Of a stretch of 51,036 nucleotides of DNA, positions 1 through 9,545 are shown in pieces (position 1 is the first letter of the stretch; each line of letters begins with the position of its first letter). Position numbers and translations under genes: made by a program. A model generated the notes under the pieces. The model had not been told where the DNA came from. It made no database searches and worked only from the letters and a program-made list of their open reading frames with translations. The stretch comes from an uncultured Alphaproteobacteria bacterium (lineage in GTDB: Bacteria > Pseudomonadota > Alphaproteobacteria > Caulobacterales > Hyphomonadaceae), in contig CAIMMO010000078.1 of NCBI GenBank assembly GCA_903842595.1, positions 1-51,036 of the forward strand. Reading direction: 5' to 3'.

Positions 1-349
1 TACGGATCTTTGACTCGTTAAGTCTGCCTCTCAACCCGCACACGTCATCCAAACCCCACCTGATACTCAGGCTAACTTGGGAAGTTCAGACGCCACGTGG
101 AATCAAGGCGCAGAGCCTCGAGCCGATGTCCGCCGGCGCGACGTACATAGGGGCATAGGGCAGGCATGTAAATAAAATCTTGCGGGGCGTCAGTGGGTTG
201 CCAACAACGGTTCATTTCCGGGAACTATTAGTAGACGACGCGCTCAGGAAACCGGATCCGGCCCGGTCATGTGACAGCCGGGGACTGGCGGGTGATTTGG
301 CGAGGCGTTTCTGATTCGCGTTTCAGAATAAGGCTTGAGGAGCGGCGGC
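1..349. other. Intergenic stretch at window edge, no gene recognised
   Basis: No convincing reading frame, tRNA, rRNA or known small RNA is visible in this stretch. Frames on the minus strand that cross it run on into the deaminase gene and look like shadows of it. It may hold the promoter of the deaminase or the 3' end of something outside the window. Confidence 0.5.
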
Positions 350-913
350 ATGGCGCAGGCGAGCATCGCGACGGCGGCTGAGATCCGGCTGCCGGACTGG
401 CTGGCGGCGTGGCCCTTGCCGGCGGCGCACGTGTCCGACGCCGACGCAATGTGGCTGGCGGTGGCGATCGCGCGCGAAAATGTCGCGCGCGGGAGCGGGG
501 GCCCGTTCGGCGCGTGCCTGCGGGACGATTCGGACGGCGAGATCATCAGCGCCGGCGTGAATCTCGCCATCGCGAGCGGCAATCCGGTGCTGCATGCGGA
601 GACGGTCGCCTTGTCGCTGGCGGGGCGACGGCTACAGGCGCGTGGTGGCGTGACGTTGTTTACGTCGTGCGAGCCCTGCATCATGTGCCTCGGCGCCGCG
701 CACTGGGCCGGCGTGAAGCAGATCGTGTCGGCGGCCAGCAAGGCGGATGCTGAGGCGGCGGGTTTCTGCGAGGGTGCCGGGACGCGCGAACTGCGCGCCG
801 AGATGTCGGCGCGCGGGGTTGTGTTCGCAGATGGGCTTTTGCGGGATGAGGGCGCAGCGGCGCTGCGGCTGTATGTGGAGAGCGGCGGCGCGATCTATGG
901 GCCCAGAGGATGA
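350..913 (+). CDS. Nucleoside deaminase (CMP/dCMP deaminase-type zinc enzyme)
   Basis: A zinc-dependent cytidine-deaminase-fold protein of about 187 residues, likely cytosolic and acting on a free base or nucleoside (guanine or cytosine class). The zinc site is visible: His82-Ala-Glu84, where Glu is the proton shuttle, and Cys107-Glu-Pro-Cys110-x-x-Cys113. The start is the ATG at 350, preceded by AGGAG at a spacing of about 7 bases. A TTG at 335 is in frame but would sit before that ribosome binding site. Length and motif spacing resemble stand-alone nucleoside deaminases more than TadA, because the N-terminal extension is longer and TadA is usually shorter. The exact substrate cannot be read from the sequence. 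Confidence 0.85.
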   Translation: MAQASIATAAEIRLPDWLAAWPLPAAHVSDADAMWLAVAIARENVARGSGGPFGACLRDDSDGEIISAGVNLAIASGNPVLHAETVALSLAGRRLQARGGVTLFTSCEPCIMCLGAAHWAGVKQIVSAASKADAEAAGFCEGAGTRELRAEMSARGVVFADGLLRDEGAAALRLYVESGGAIYGPRG

Positions 914-988
914 GGGCGCGCGGCTCGAATCTTATTGCCTATCGATAAGCCTCCCCTAGAGTGACGTCAGACAAATTCAGAGGGTGCG

Positions 989-3814
989 ATGAGCAAGAAA
1001 CTCATGACGGTAAAACTTGGTTCCGTGCTGGCGGCGGTGCTGGCGTTGAATGCCTGCGCGACGGGTGGGGGTACTTCGCAGACCTATGCCGCGCCGATGG
1101 TTCCGGCGGCGGCGCCGGAGCAGGCGGCGACGGCAGCGCGCGATCCGGTGATGCAGCGCATCGCGGCGATGGCGTACGATATTCCGTACACGAAGTATGT
1201 CCTCAAGAACGGTATGACGCTGATTGTGCACGAGGACACCAAGACGCCGACGGTGACGCTGCACCTCGTCTATCACGTCGGCTCGAAGAACGAGCCCGAG
1301 GGCCGGTCGGGCTTCGCGCACCTGTTCGAGCACCTGATGTTCAACGGCTCGCAGCATTTCAACGACGACTTCTTCAAGGCGACGCAGCAGATCGGCGCGA
1401 CCAACCAGAACGGCACGACCAACACGGATCGCACGAACTATTATCAGACTGTGCCAAAGGCTGCGCTGGACACGATCCTGTGGCTGGAGTCGGACCGCAT
1501 GGGCTACCTGCTCGGCGCGGTGGACCAGAAGCGGCTGGATGAGCAGCGCGGCGTGGTGCAGAACGAGAAGCGCCAGGGCGAGAACCAGCCCTATGGCAAG
1601 GTGTTCAACCACATCGTGGCGGCGACCTACCCTGACGACCATCCCTATGGCCACACAGTCATTGGTTCGATGGAGGATCTCAACGCGGCCACGATGCAGG
1701 ACGTGCAGGACTGGTTCAAGCAATGGTACGGACCTGCCAATGCGATCCTCGTGATCGCCGGCGACATCAAGCCTGAAGAGGCGAAGGCCAAGGTCGAGAA
1801 ATTCTTCGGCGAGATTCCGCCGGGACCGCCGCCAACGCAGCCGAAATCATGGGTTCCGGAGATTGCCGACAACCAGCGCGAGATCATGTACGATCGCGTC
1901 GCGCAGCCGCGCATCTACAAGACGTGGAACGTGCCGGAGCTGGGCAATCCGGAAGGCGAGCTTCTGGATCATGTTGCCGCAGCGCTGGGCGGCGACAGGA
2001 ATGCGCGGCTGACCAAGCGGCTTGTGTTCGACGAGCAGGTTGCGACGAATGTGAATGTCGGCAATCCGCAGAGCGAGATCGCCGGCCAGTTCCGTATCGT
2101 GGTCACTGCAAAGCCGGACGCAGATCTCGCGAAGATCGAGGCGGCGATCGACGAGGAGGTGAACAAGCTGATCGCCTCCGGGCCGACGCAGGCCGAGCTG
2201 GACAAGAGTATCGTTCAGGCTGTCTCCGGCACGATCGCGGGTCTCGAGAGCACGTCGAACAAGGCGGCGCAGCTGGCCCAGTGGGAGATGATCGACGGCG
2301 AGCCGGATGGCTGGAAGAAGTCGCTGCAGCGACTGCAGGCGGCGACTCCGGCAAGTGTGCAGGCATCGGCGCGGAAATGGCTGACGCGCGGGTCGTACAC
2401 GCTGAACGTGCTGCCCTTCGGTGAGCCCGAAGCCTTTGCAGATAAGGTCGACCGCTCGAAGATGCCGCAGCCAGGAATGATAGCAGATGCGGTGTTCCCT
2501 GAATTCCAGACGGCGACGCTGTCGAACGGGATCAAGGTCTATCTCGTCGAGCGGCATGACGTGCCGCAGGTGACCGTGTCGATGCAGCTGGATACAGGCT
2601 ATCCGGCAGCCCTCGGGACGATGAAGGACGGGCTGTCGGGCCTGACGGCCAACCTGCTGGACGAGGGCACGACGAGCCGCTCGGCGCTGCAGATCGCCGA
2701 CGAGATCGACCGGCTGGGCGGCTATGTCGGCACGGGCGGCGGCGGGGACACGTCTACGGTCGAGTTCTCGGCGCTGACGCCAACCGTCGATCAGGTGATG
2801 GCGATCTGGGCCGACGTGCTGCGCAATCCGGCGTTCGCGGAGGGCGACTTCCGCCGCATCCAGGCGCAGACGGCGCAGGGGCTGCAGCAGCAGCTGCGTG
2901 ATCCGGGCTCGATCGGCCAGCGTGTGCTGTCGCGCGCGCTGTGGGGCGACGATCATGCCTACGGCCGGCTGCTGACGCCACAGGAAGTATCGGCATTGAC
3001 GCCAGCGGACGCCGCCGCCTTCCACAAGGCGTGGTATGGGCCGAACAATGCGACGTTGTTTGTCGTTGGCGATACGACGCTCGCGGAGATCACGCCGAAA
3101 CTGGAGGCGGCGCTACGTGGCTGGGGCGAGGCGCCGATGAAGCGCGCTTCCGTGGCCAGTGGCGTGCGGCCTTCGACGCCCGTCGTCTATCTGATCGACC
3201 GGCCGGATTCGGCGCAGTCGATCATCCTCGTCGGTACGACACAGGCGCCACGCAACCCGGCGGAAGACGCGCGTGTCTCGGCGTTCAACGCGCTGTTCGG
3301 CGGTAACTTTACCAGCCGCGTGAACATGAACCTGCGTGAGGACAAGGGCTGGTCGTACGGCTCGCGCTCGATCGTCAGCGGCGGTCGTGGGCCGCGGACG
3401 TTCACGATCCAGGCGCCGGTGCAGACCGATCAGACGAAGGGCGCATTGATAGAGCTGCGCAAGGAGCTCAACGACATCGTAGGCAGGAAGCCGCCGACGG
3501 CTGTTGAGGTTGACACGGTTCGCACCAACACACTGCTCGGGCTGTCGAGCCGGTGGGAGACTGCGGGCGCCGTGATGGGCACGCTGATGGACATCCACAA
3601 CTTCAACCTGCCGGCGGACTACTGGGCGAAATACCCGGACGCCTATCGGAGCGTAACGCCGGCGGAAGTGGAGGCGATGGGGAAACGACTGATCCCCAAC
3701 CAGAACCATGTCTGGGTGATCGTCGGCGACCGGGCGAAGATCGAGAAAGGCGTGCGCGAACTCAACCTTGGCGAGATACGCATCGTCGATGCGAACGGTG
3801 ATCCGGTCAACTAG
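989..3814 (+). CDS. M16 family (pitrilysin/insulinase-type) zinc metallopeptidase, lipoprotein
   Basis: A 941-residue two-half M16 peptidase. The N-terminus is a lipoprotein signal with lipobox Leu-Asn-Ala-Cys23, so it is probably anchored to a membrane facing the periplasm. The inverted zinc motif HxxEH is at His111-Leu-Phe-Glu-His115. A downstream Glu near residue 193, in VVQNEKR, fits the third ligand. The second half lacks HxxEH but keeps the family R...Y substrate-binding segment (LREDKGWSYG), as expected for the inactive partner half of fused M16 proteins. The start ATG follows an AGAGGG site. The family degrades peptides or processes membrane proteins; the target here is unknown. It ends tail to tail with the next gene, the two stop codons sharing a CTAG. 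Confidence 0.9.
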   Translation: MSKKLMTVKLGSVLAAVLALNACATGGGTSQTYAAPMVPAAAPEQAATAARDPVMQRIAAMAYDIPYTKYVLKNGMTLIVHEDTKTPTVTLHLVYHVGSKNEPEGRSGFAHLFEHLMFNGSQHFNDDFFKATQQIGATNQNGTTNTDRTNYYQTVPKAALDTILWLESDRMGYLLGAVDQKRLDEQRGVVQNEKRQGENQPYGKVFNHIVAATYPDDHPYGHTVIGSMEDLNAATMQDVQDWFKQWYGPANAILVIAGDIKPEEAKAKVEKFFGEIPPGPPPTQPKSWVPEIADNQREIMYDRVAQPRIYKTWNVPELGNPEGELLDHVAAALGGDRNARLTKRLVFDEQVATNVNVGNPQSEIAGQFRIVVTAKPDADLAKIEAAIDEEVNKLIASGPTQAELDKSIVQAVSGTIAGLESTSNKAAQLAQWEMIDGEPDGWKKSLQRLQAATPASVQASARKWLTRGSYTLNVLPFGEPEAFADKVDRSKMPQPGMIADAVFPEFQTATLSNGIKVYLVERHDVPQVTVSMQLDTGYPAALGTMKDGLSGLTANLLDEGTTSRSALQIADEIDRLGGYVGTGGGGDTSTVEFSALTPTVDQVMAIWADVLRNPAFAEGDFRRIQAQTAQGLQQQLRDPGSIGQRVLSRALWGDDHAYGRLLTPQEVSALTPADAAAFHKAWYGPNNATLFVVGDTTLAEITPKLEAALRGWGEAPMKRASVASGVRPSTPVVYLIDRPDSAQSIILVGTTQAPRNPAEDARVSAFNALFGGNFTSRVNMNLREDKGWSYGSRSIVSGGRGPRTFTIQAPVQTDQTKGALIELRKELNDIVGRKPPTAVEVDTVRTNTLLGLSSRWETAGAVMGTLMDIHNFNLPADYWAKYPDAYRSVTPAEVEAMGKRLIPNQNHVWVIVGDRAKIEKGVRELNLGEIRIVDANGDPVN

Positions 3815-4233
3815 TCGACGCGGAGGCTGAGCTTATCCGAGGCGGCGAAGTGAGCAGGGAGTTCCGCGCTCACATTCGTCTGCCCCGGTGATACCGGGAT
3901 CTCGAAGAGTTCGCCTGCAGCATCCTGCACGAAGACGCGCTGGCCATCGTCTGACGCCATCAGGCTGAAGTTGATGGCGTTACCTTGCTGGCTGAATTTC
4001 ATGATCGCGCCATCGCGTTCGATGGCGCTACCGGTAAAGGCGATGAGAGCTGCATCAGGCGTCGCGGCGGCCTCGATTGACGCCGGCCGTTCGGGGGCGA
4101 AGCTGGTGACGGCAATCGGCGCAGTCGCGAGCAGCGTCCCAGCGATCATCATGCCAGCGGGCACGGCGCGGTTCCTGCGGACGGGCGCGCTGGGGGCAAC
4201 AGCGTGATCGTTACGGGTCTGTGAACCAGCCAT
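3811..4233 (-). CDS. Hypothetical protein with one N-terminal membrane segment
   Basis: A protein of about 140 residues that I do not recognise. A basic stretch is followed by a hydrophobic segment near residues 25-45, which fits a signal anchor. The remainder is a small soluble domain rich in Ala, Asp and Glu, presumably periplasmic. The chosen start, 4233, leaves a 46-base gap after the upstream glycosyltransferase. A longer frame back to 4323 would overlap that gene and encodes a very basic, unlikely leader. No strong Shine-Dalgarno precedes 4233, so it may be translated by coupling from the glycosyltransferase. Confidence 0.55.
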   Translation of the reverse strand: MAGSQTRNDHAVAPSAPVRRNRAVPAGMMIAGTLLATAPIAVTSFAPERPASIEAAATPDAALIAFTGSAIERDGAIMKFSQQGNAINFSLMASDDGQRVFVQDAAGELFEIPVSPGQTNVSAELPAHFAASDKLSLRVD

Positions 4234-4279
4234 GGAATCACAACGCAGCGCCTGCGTGGAGGTTTCACGGCTGGCAAAC

Positions 4280-5425
4280 TCAGTCTTTTGCCGTTGTCCG
4301 TTTCGCTTCTGACTTGGCCACACCTGTATCTGGTTTCGGCTTGCGGCGGCGGATGCGCAGGGCGTTTCGCAGCTTGGCCAGGCGTTTCCAGAAGCGGCTG
4401 CGCTCCGGCACAGGCAGCGGTTCGAGATTGTTGATGAACTGCTCCGCGCAGGCGCGCCAGGAATAGGTCTCCGCGTAGGCGCGGGTTGCCTCGCGGGAGC
4501 ATTTCAGCGCTTCTTCGCAAGCGATGCGGAGGTCGTCATTCACCGCGCCGGCGTTGGAGCCAGGGATCAGGTCGCGCGGGCCCGGCACGCTGAAGCCGGC
4601 GACGGGCGTGCCGGCCGCCATGGCTTCGAGAATGACGAGGCCGAACGTGTCGGTGAGGCTCGGGAAGACGAAGCAATCCGCGTTAGCGAAGCAGTCGGCG
4701 AGTTCCTCGCCCTGTTTCACGCCGAGGAAATGCGCGTCCTTGTGCTTTGACTTCAGCGCCTCGAGCTGGGGGCCGTCGCCGACGACGACTTTCGTACCCG
4801 GAAGGTCCGTCTCGAGGAAGGCTGCGATGTTCTTCTCGACTGCGACGCGGCCGACATTGAGCCAGATCGGCTGCTTCATGCCAGCGAAGGGGCCACGGTC
4901 CTCCTTCCGCCTGCCGGGATGGAAGAGGTCGGTGTCGACGCCGCGCGACCACGGGATGATGTTCTTGAAGCGCTGGGCTTCCAGCTCGTCACGCATCGAG
5001 GCGGTCGCGACCATCACGCGGCCGGAGTATTTGTGGAACTCGCGGACATACATGTAGCCCATCCAGACGGGCAGGAAGAAGAAGCGCGCCGCAATGTATT
5101 CCGGAAAGCGCGTATGGTAGGCCGTTGTGTAGGGAAACTTCAGCCGCAGGCATACCCCGCGTGCGGCCCAGCCGAGCGGGCCTTCAGTGGCGATGTGGAC
5201 GGCGTCGGGCTCGAACTCGAGGAAGCGCTCCTCGATGATCTCCTTGGCGCCGAAGGCCAGCTTGATCTCTGAATAAGTGGGCAGGGGAATCGTCTTGAAG
5301 CCGTTCGGCGAGACGATGTCCCAGGTGTGGCCCATCTCCTCGCACTCGGTGATGACACGCTTCATCGTGCGGACGACGCCATTCACCTGTGGGTCCCAGG
5401 CGTCGGTTACCAGCATGATGCGCAT
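4280..5425 (-). CDS. GT4-family glycosyltransferase (alpha-mannosyltransferase-like)
   Basis: A 381-residue GT-B fold glycosyltransferase. The N-terminal domain starts MRIMLVTDAWDPQVNGV, with the glycine turn and GVVRT typical of family 1/4 enzymes. The C-terminal donor domain has LNVGRVAVEKNI, VVVGDGPQ and a variant E-x7-E loop in SLTDTFGLVILEAMA, with Asp replacing the first Glu. It likely transfers a sugar from a nucleotide-sugar to a lipid or envelope acceptor at the inner face of the membrane. The ATG at 5425 was chosen because it begins the first beta strand. The frame extends further upstream, but that part is basic and unlike the family. It is transcribed divergently from putA. Confidence 0.85.
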   Translation of the reverse strand: MRIMLVTDAWDPQVNGVVRTMKRVITECEEMGHTWDIVSPNGFKTIPLPTYSEIKLAFGAKEIIEERFLEFEPDAVHIATEGPLGWAARGVCLRLKFPYTTAYHTRFPEYIAARFFFLPVWMGYMYVREFHKYSGRVMVATASMRDELEAQRFKNIIPWSRGVDTDLFHPGRRKEDRGPFAGMKQPIWLNVGRVAVEKNIAAFLETDLPGTKVVVGDGPQLEALKSKHKDAHFLGVKQGEELADCFANADCFVFPSLTDTFGLVILEAMAAGTPVAGFSVPGPRDLIPGSNAGAVNDDLRIACEEALKCSREATRAYAETYSWRACAEQFINNLEPLPVPERSRFWKRLAKLRNALRIRRRKPKPDTGVAKSEAKRTTAKD

Positions 5426-5612
5426 TGCGGGCGCGATTCCCTGTTTGCTTCGGGCTGGCCTGAATACGGGCCGGAGGCGGCTACGTCCATGGCCCGAGAG
5501 ACAGGCAGAACGCAAGATCATTGCGCAAACGGGGCGGGTCTCGGGCGAGTTTCAAGTTGATCCGGCGCGGGGCGGCCTGCAGATATGCAGTTCCTGAAAT
5601 GAGGCGTCCTCC
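5426..5612. promoter_or_regulatory. Divergent promoter region between glycosyltransferase and putA
   Basis: These 187 bases separate two genes that point away from each other, so both promoters should lie here. I could not pick a convincing -35/-10 pair or operator by eye. The inference rests on gene orientation only. Confidence 0.35.
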
Positions 5613-8600
5613 ATGCCGCAAGCCATGACCCGTTCTGCCGATTCGCTGGAGGCCGAGAAGTTCGAGGACGAGGGCAAGCGGATTGCGGAGCTGCTAGCGG
5701 CGCCTGCGCTCGATCCGGCGGAACGGCGGGCTGCTTCGATGGCGGCGCGCGACATCGTGCTGAAGGCGCGGACAGAGACAAAACGCTCAGGCGTGATGGA
5801 AAGCTTTCTCGAGGAGTTCGGGCTGTCCAACCCGGAGGGGCTGGCGCTGATGTGCCTCGCCGAGGCGCTGCTGCGTGTGCCTGATGCGGACACGGCGGAT
5901 GCGCTGATCGCCGAGAAGATCGCATCGGGCGAATGGTCGGACCATCGCGGCAAGTCGGACTCGTTGCTGGTGAACGCGTCAACCTGGGGGCTGATGCTGA
6001 CGGGGCGGATTGTGCAGCCGCCGGAGGACGCGGAGACGAATCCCGCGGGCTTCATGCAGCGTATGGTGCGGCAGGCGGGCGAGCCGGTGATCCGCAACGC
6101 CATGATGCAGGCGATGCGCATCATGGGCGGACAGTTCGTGATGGGGCGTACGATTGATGAAGCGCTGAAGCGCGGCCAGCGCAATGTGAAGAGAGGCGAT
6201 GCGGCGAGCCATTCTTTCGACATGCTGGGCGAGGGCGCGCGAACGACGGCGGATGCGGGGCGCTATTTCGAGAGCTATGCGAATGCGATCGGCGAGGTCG
6301 GGAAGGCAAAGACGGGGGTATCGCCCGAGACGGCTGACGGGATTTCCGTAAAGCTGTCGGCGCTCCATCCGGCATATCGAGCGGTGCAAATTGAGCGGGT
6401 GCATCGTGAGCTTTATCCGATGGTGGTGGAGCTGGCGAAGCTTGCTGCGAAGCAGAACATCAACCTGACGCTGGATGCGGAGGAGGCGGACCGGTTGGTG
6501 CTGTCGCTTGGTCTGCTGGAGCGGCTCGCGCATGAGCCGGAGCTCGAGAACTGGACCGGGCTGGGGCTGGCGGTGCAGGCCTATCAGAAGCGCGGTGAAG
6601 CCGTGGTGCAGTGGCTGGGCGAGCTGGCCAGAACGGCGGATCGCCGGCTGATGGTGCGGCTGGTGAAGGGGGCTTACTGGGACTCGGAAGTGAAACGTAC
6701 GCAGGTGGACGGGCAGCCCGACTATCCGGTGTTCACGACCAAGCAGGCTACGGATGTGTCGTATCTTGCCTGCGCGGATGCGCTGCTGAAAACGGGGCCG
6801 GCGATCTACCCGCAGTTCGCGACGCACAATGCGCATTCACTGGCGGCAGTCGACATGATGGCGAAACGGGCAGGACGGACGGACTATGAGTTTCAGCGCC
6901 TGCACGGGATGGGCGTTGCGCTCTACAAGGCGGCGGGGCGTGAGCGCTCCGTGCGAATCTATGCGCCGGTGGGCGCGCATCAGGATCTGTTGCCCTACCT
7001 TGTGCGGCGTCTGCTGGAGAATGGCGCGAACACATCGTTCGTCCATTCCTTCCTCGACGAAGACGTGCCGGCAGAGCGGATTGCGGCGGATCCCTATACC
7101 ACGCTGTCAGCGGCGCCTGCCCGGCATCCGCGAATTCCGCCGCCGCCTGGGCTCTATGGCTCATCGCGGCGGAATTCGGCCGGCATGGATTTCAGCCAAC
7201 AGGCGGTGCGTAAACGGGTCGCGGCGGAAGTCGGAAAGCTCGATGCGTCGGGCGCCGTCGCTGTTGGTCCGATTGTTGCCGGTGAAGCGCGCGTCACGCC
7301 AGGTGATCCGCTCTACGCGCCGGCGGAGCGCACGCGCATGGTGGGCACGTTTGCAGCAGCGACACCCAGCGACGCGGAAGCGGCTTATGAATCGGCTTTG
7401 GCTTATCAGCCGAAATGGAATGCGATGGGCGGTGCGAGGCGCGCCGACGTTCTCGAGGCGATGGCCGATGCGATGGAGCGTGAGACGGATCGGCTGATTG
7501 CGATCCTCGCGCGCGAGGGCGGCAAGACGCTGGATGACTGCATCGCGGAGGTGCGTGAAGCAGTGGATTTCTGCCGTTACTATGCGGTGGAAGCCGAGAC
7601 GAAGTTCAAGGGGCTGCAGGCATTGCCGGGTCCGGCGGGGGAGACCAACGGGCTGGAAATGATGGGACGGGGCGTGTTCGTCTGCATCAGCCCGTGGAAT
7701 TTTCCGCTGGCGATCTTCACCGGGCAGATTGCGGGCGCGCTGGCGGCAGGGAACACGGTGCTGGCGAAGCCTGCGGAGCAGACGCCGGTGATTGCGTTCG
7801 AGGCGGTGAAGCTGTTCCATTCGGCCGGCTTGCCTGTCGAGGCGCTGCACCTGCTGGCGGGAGATGGCAAGGTCGGCGCAAGGCTCACGGGTGATGCACG
7901 CTGCGGCGGCGTGGCGTTCACGGGATCGACCGAGGTGGCGCGGATCATCAACCGTCAGCTTGCCGGGAAGGATGGCCCGATTGCGCCGCTGATCGCGGAG
8001 ACGGGCGGGCTGAACGCCTTGTTCTGCGATACGACGGCGTTACGCGAGCAGGTGGTGGACGATGTCGTGATGTCGGCGTTCCGCTCTGCGGGGCAACGGT
8101 GTTCGGCGTTGCGGCTGCTGTTCCTGCCGCATGAGACGGCGGACGAGACGCTCGAGATGATCAGGGGGGCGATGCATGTTCTTGTCATTGGCGACCCCGT
8201 TGATCCAGCGACGGATGTCGGGCCTATCATCGACGCGGAGGCGCGCGGGCTGCTGGATGCGCACCTCGAAAGGATGGGACCGGCGGCGAAGGTATGGCAG
8301 CGCGACATTGGCGCGCTGCGCGACAAAGGCACGTTCTTCGGGCCGGCGATCGTGGAGCTGTCGTCGCTGGATCAGATCGACAGGGAAGTGTTCGGGCCGA
8401 TCCTGCACGTGATCCGCTATGATCCGGATGACATCGAGACTGTCGGTGCTGCACTTTCGGCCAAGGGCTATGGCCTGACGCTTGGGGTGCATTCCCGGCT
8501 TGAGGGTTTCATCGGACGCGTCAAGGCGAGCGTGCGTGCGGGCAATGTCTATGTGAACCGCTCGATCATCGGCGCGGTGGTCGGGGTGCAACCCTTCGGC

Positions 8601-8729
8601 GGCTCGGGCCTTTCAGGCACGGGGCCGAAGGCTGGCGGTCCGCACTATATCGATCGCTTCGCGACGGAGCGGACAGTGACAGTCAACATCGCGGCGCAGG
8701 GCGGAGATCCGACGCTGTTGAATCTCTGA
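5613..8729 (+). CDS. putA: Bifunctional proline dehydrogenase / L-glutamate gamma-semialdehyde dehydrogenase PutA
   Basis: This 1038-residue enzyme oxidises proline to glutamate in two steps with substrate channelling. The FAD-dependent proline dehydrogenase half occupies roughly residues 100-460 and shows RLMVRLVKGAYWDSE, FATHNAHS and RIYAPVGAHQDLLPYLVRR. The NAD-dependent aldehyde dehydrogenase half, roughly 510-1000, shows ISPWNFPLAIFTGQI, FTGSTEVAR, general base Glu796 in AETGG and catalytic Cys830 in AGQRCSALR. It starts directly in the alpha-helical arm and lacks the ribbon-helix-helix DNA-binding domain of the trifunctional enterobacterial form. Another regulator must therefore control it, and none is adjacent. 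The 3' end runs into a palindromic element. Confidence 0.96.
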   Translation: MPQAMTRSADSLEAEKFEDEGKRIAELLAAPALDPAERRAASMAARDIVLKARTETKRSGVMESFLEEFGLSNPEGLALMCLAEALLRVPDADTADALIAEKIASGEWSDHRGKSDSLLVNASTWGLMLTGRIVQPPEDAETNPAGFMQRMVRQAGEPVIRNAMMQAMRIMGGQFVMGRTIDEALKRGQRNVKRGDAASHSFDMLGEGARTTADAGRYFESYANAIGEVGKAKTGVSPETADGISVKLSALHPAYRAVQIERVHRELYPMVVELAKLAAKQNINLTLDAEEADRLVLSLGLLERLAHEPELENWTGLGLAVQAYQKRGEAVVQWLGELARTADRRLMVRLVKGAYWDSEVKRTQVDGQPDYPVFTTKQATDVSYLACADALLKTGPAIYPQFATHNAHSLAAVDMMAKRAGRTDYEFQRLHGMGVALYKAAGRERSVRIYAPVGAHQDLLPYLVRRLLENGANTSFVHSFLDEDVPAERIAADPYTTLSAAPARHPRIPPPPGLYGSSRRNSAGMDFSQQAVRKRVAAEVGKLDASGAVAVGPIVAGEARVTPGDPLYAPAERTRMVGTFAAATPSDAEAAYESALAYQPKWNAMGGARRADVLEAMADAMERETDRLIAILAREGGKTLDDCIAEVREAVDFCRYYAVEAETKFKGLQALPGPAGETNGLEMMGRGVFVCISPWNFPLAIFTGQIAGALAAGNTVLAKPAEQTPVIAFEAVKLFHSAGLPVEALHLLAGDGKVGARLTGDARCGGVAFTGSTEVARIINRQLAGKDGPIAPLIAETGGLNALFCDTTALREQVVDDVVMSAFRSAGQRCSALRLLFLPHETADETLEMIRGAMHVLVIGDPVDPATDVGPIIDAEARGLLDAHLERMGPAAKVWQRDIGALRDKGTFFGPAIVELSSLDQIDREVFGPILHVIRYDPDDIETVGAALSAKGYGLTLGVHSRLEGFIGRVKASVRAGNVYVNRSIIGAVVGVQPFGGSGLSGTGPKAGGPHYIDRFATERTVTVNIAAQGGDPTLLNL

Positions 8730-8739
8730 CGTCTACAAG

Positions 8740-8795
8740 CCCGCCCTCGTCATCCGAGGCGCGCCTTTCAGGCGCTCATCTGGATGAGGGTGGGC
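8740..8795. repeat. REP-like palindromic element between putA and SDR, possible bidirectional terminator
   Basis: Outer arms (CCCTCGTCATCC at 8744-8755 and GGATGAGGG at 8782-8790) enclose a perfect inner hairpin, GCGCCTTTCAGGCGC, at 8761-8775. It lies between two converging genes. Its outer arm resembles the element at 15398-15452, suggesting a dispersed intergenic repeat family. Its role as terminator is inferred from position. Confidence 0.6.
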
Positions 8796-8804
8796 CTACA
8801 GATC

Positions 8805-9545
8805 CTAGCTTCCGCCGTCCACGCGGATGATCGCGCCGTTTGTGAAGCTCGAAGATGGGCTTGCGAGGAACAGGGCGGCGGTGACGATTTCCTCTGGTCT
8901 GCCAGGACGGCCGAGGGCGTTGTCGGCGGTCTCGCGCGCTTCGGGTGTCCAGGCCCTGGCGATGTCGGTGAGGAAGGGGCCGGGTGATATCGTGTTGACG
9001 CGCACCTTGGGTCCGTATTCGCGGGCGAAGCTGACTGTCATTGCGTTGAGGGCGGACTTTGCGCCGGAATAGGGCACGACTTCGGGTAGCGGGTAGAGCG
9101 CGCCTGAGGACGAGACATTGATGATCACGCCGCCATCGCCCTCGAACATGCGTTTCGCGATGAGCGAGGCAAGGCGGAAGGGGCCCTTGAAGTTAAGGTC
9201 CATTACCTTGTCGAACAGATCTTCGGTCATCGCATGGCTTGGCACGCGCGGGCTCATGCCGGCATTGTTGACGAGAATGTCGATGCGGCCGAATGCGTTC
9301 CATGCGGTATCGGCGAGGCGTTCAGCCTGATCCCAGTGGGACAGGTTCGCTGAGACTGCGAGCGCCCGGCGTCCGAGCTTCCGAACGTCTTCGGTGGCGG
9401 CCTCGCATGCATCCAGCTTGCGGCTTGCGATTATGACGTCTGCCCCGCGTTCCGCGAATGCGCGGACCATCTGCAGGCCAAGACCGCGGCTGCCGCCTGT
9501 GACAAGCGCGATCCTGCCTGAGAGGTCGAAGAGCGGGTCAGCCAT
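8805..9545 (-). CDS. SDR family NAD(P)-dependent oxidoreductase (gluconate 5-dehydrogenase-like)
   Basis: A classical short-chain dehydrogenase of 246 residues. The cofactor motif TGGSRGLG is near residue 17 and NNAG near residue 92. The catalytic Ser-Tyr-Lys is visible as SSSGALY...YSGAKSA, and the C-terminus has the usual DGG. The sequence style resembles gluconate/keto-sugar dehydrogenases, but the substrate cannot be fixed. It is cytosolic. Its ATG directly abuts the stop codon of the secreted amidohydrolase upstream, with no gap, so the two are co-transcribed and probably translationally coupled. Confidence 0.85.
   Translation of the reverse strand: MADPLFDLSGRIALVTGGSRGLGLQMVRAFAERGADVIIASRKLDACEAATEDVRKLGRRALAVSANLSHWDQAERLADTAWNAFGRIDILVNNAGMSPRVPSHAMTEDLFDKVMDLNFKGPFRLASLIAKRMFEGDGGVIINVSSSGALYPLPEVVPYSGAKSALNAMTVSFAREYGPKVRVNTISPGPFLTDIARAWTPEARETADNALGRPGRPEEIVTAALFLASPSSSFTNGAIIRVDGGS

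Noticed and set aside
977-1723. Long minus-strand frame opposite the M16 peptidase
   Set aside because: It is a shadow of the high-GC peptidase gene; its translation is rich in Arg, His and Val with no motifs.
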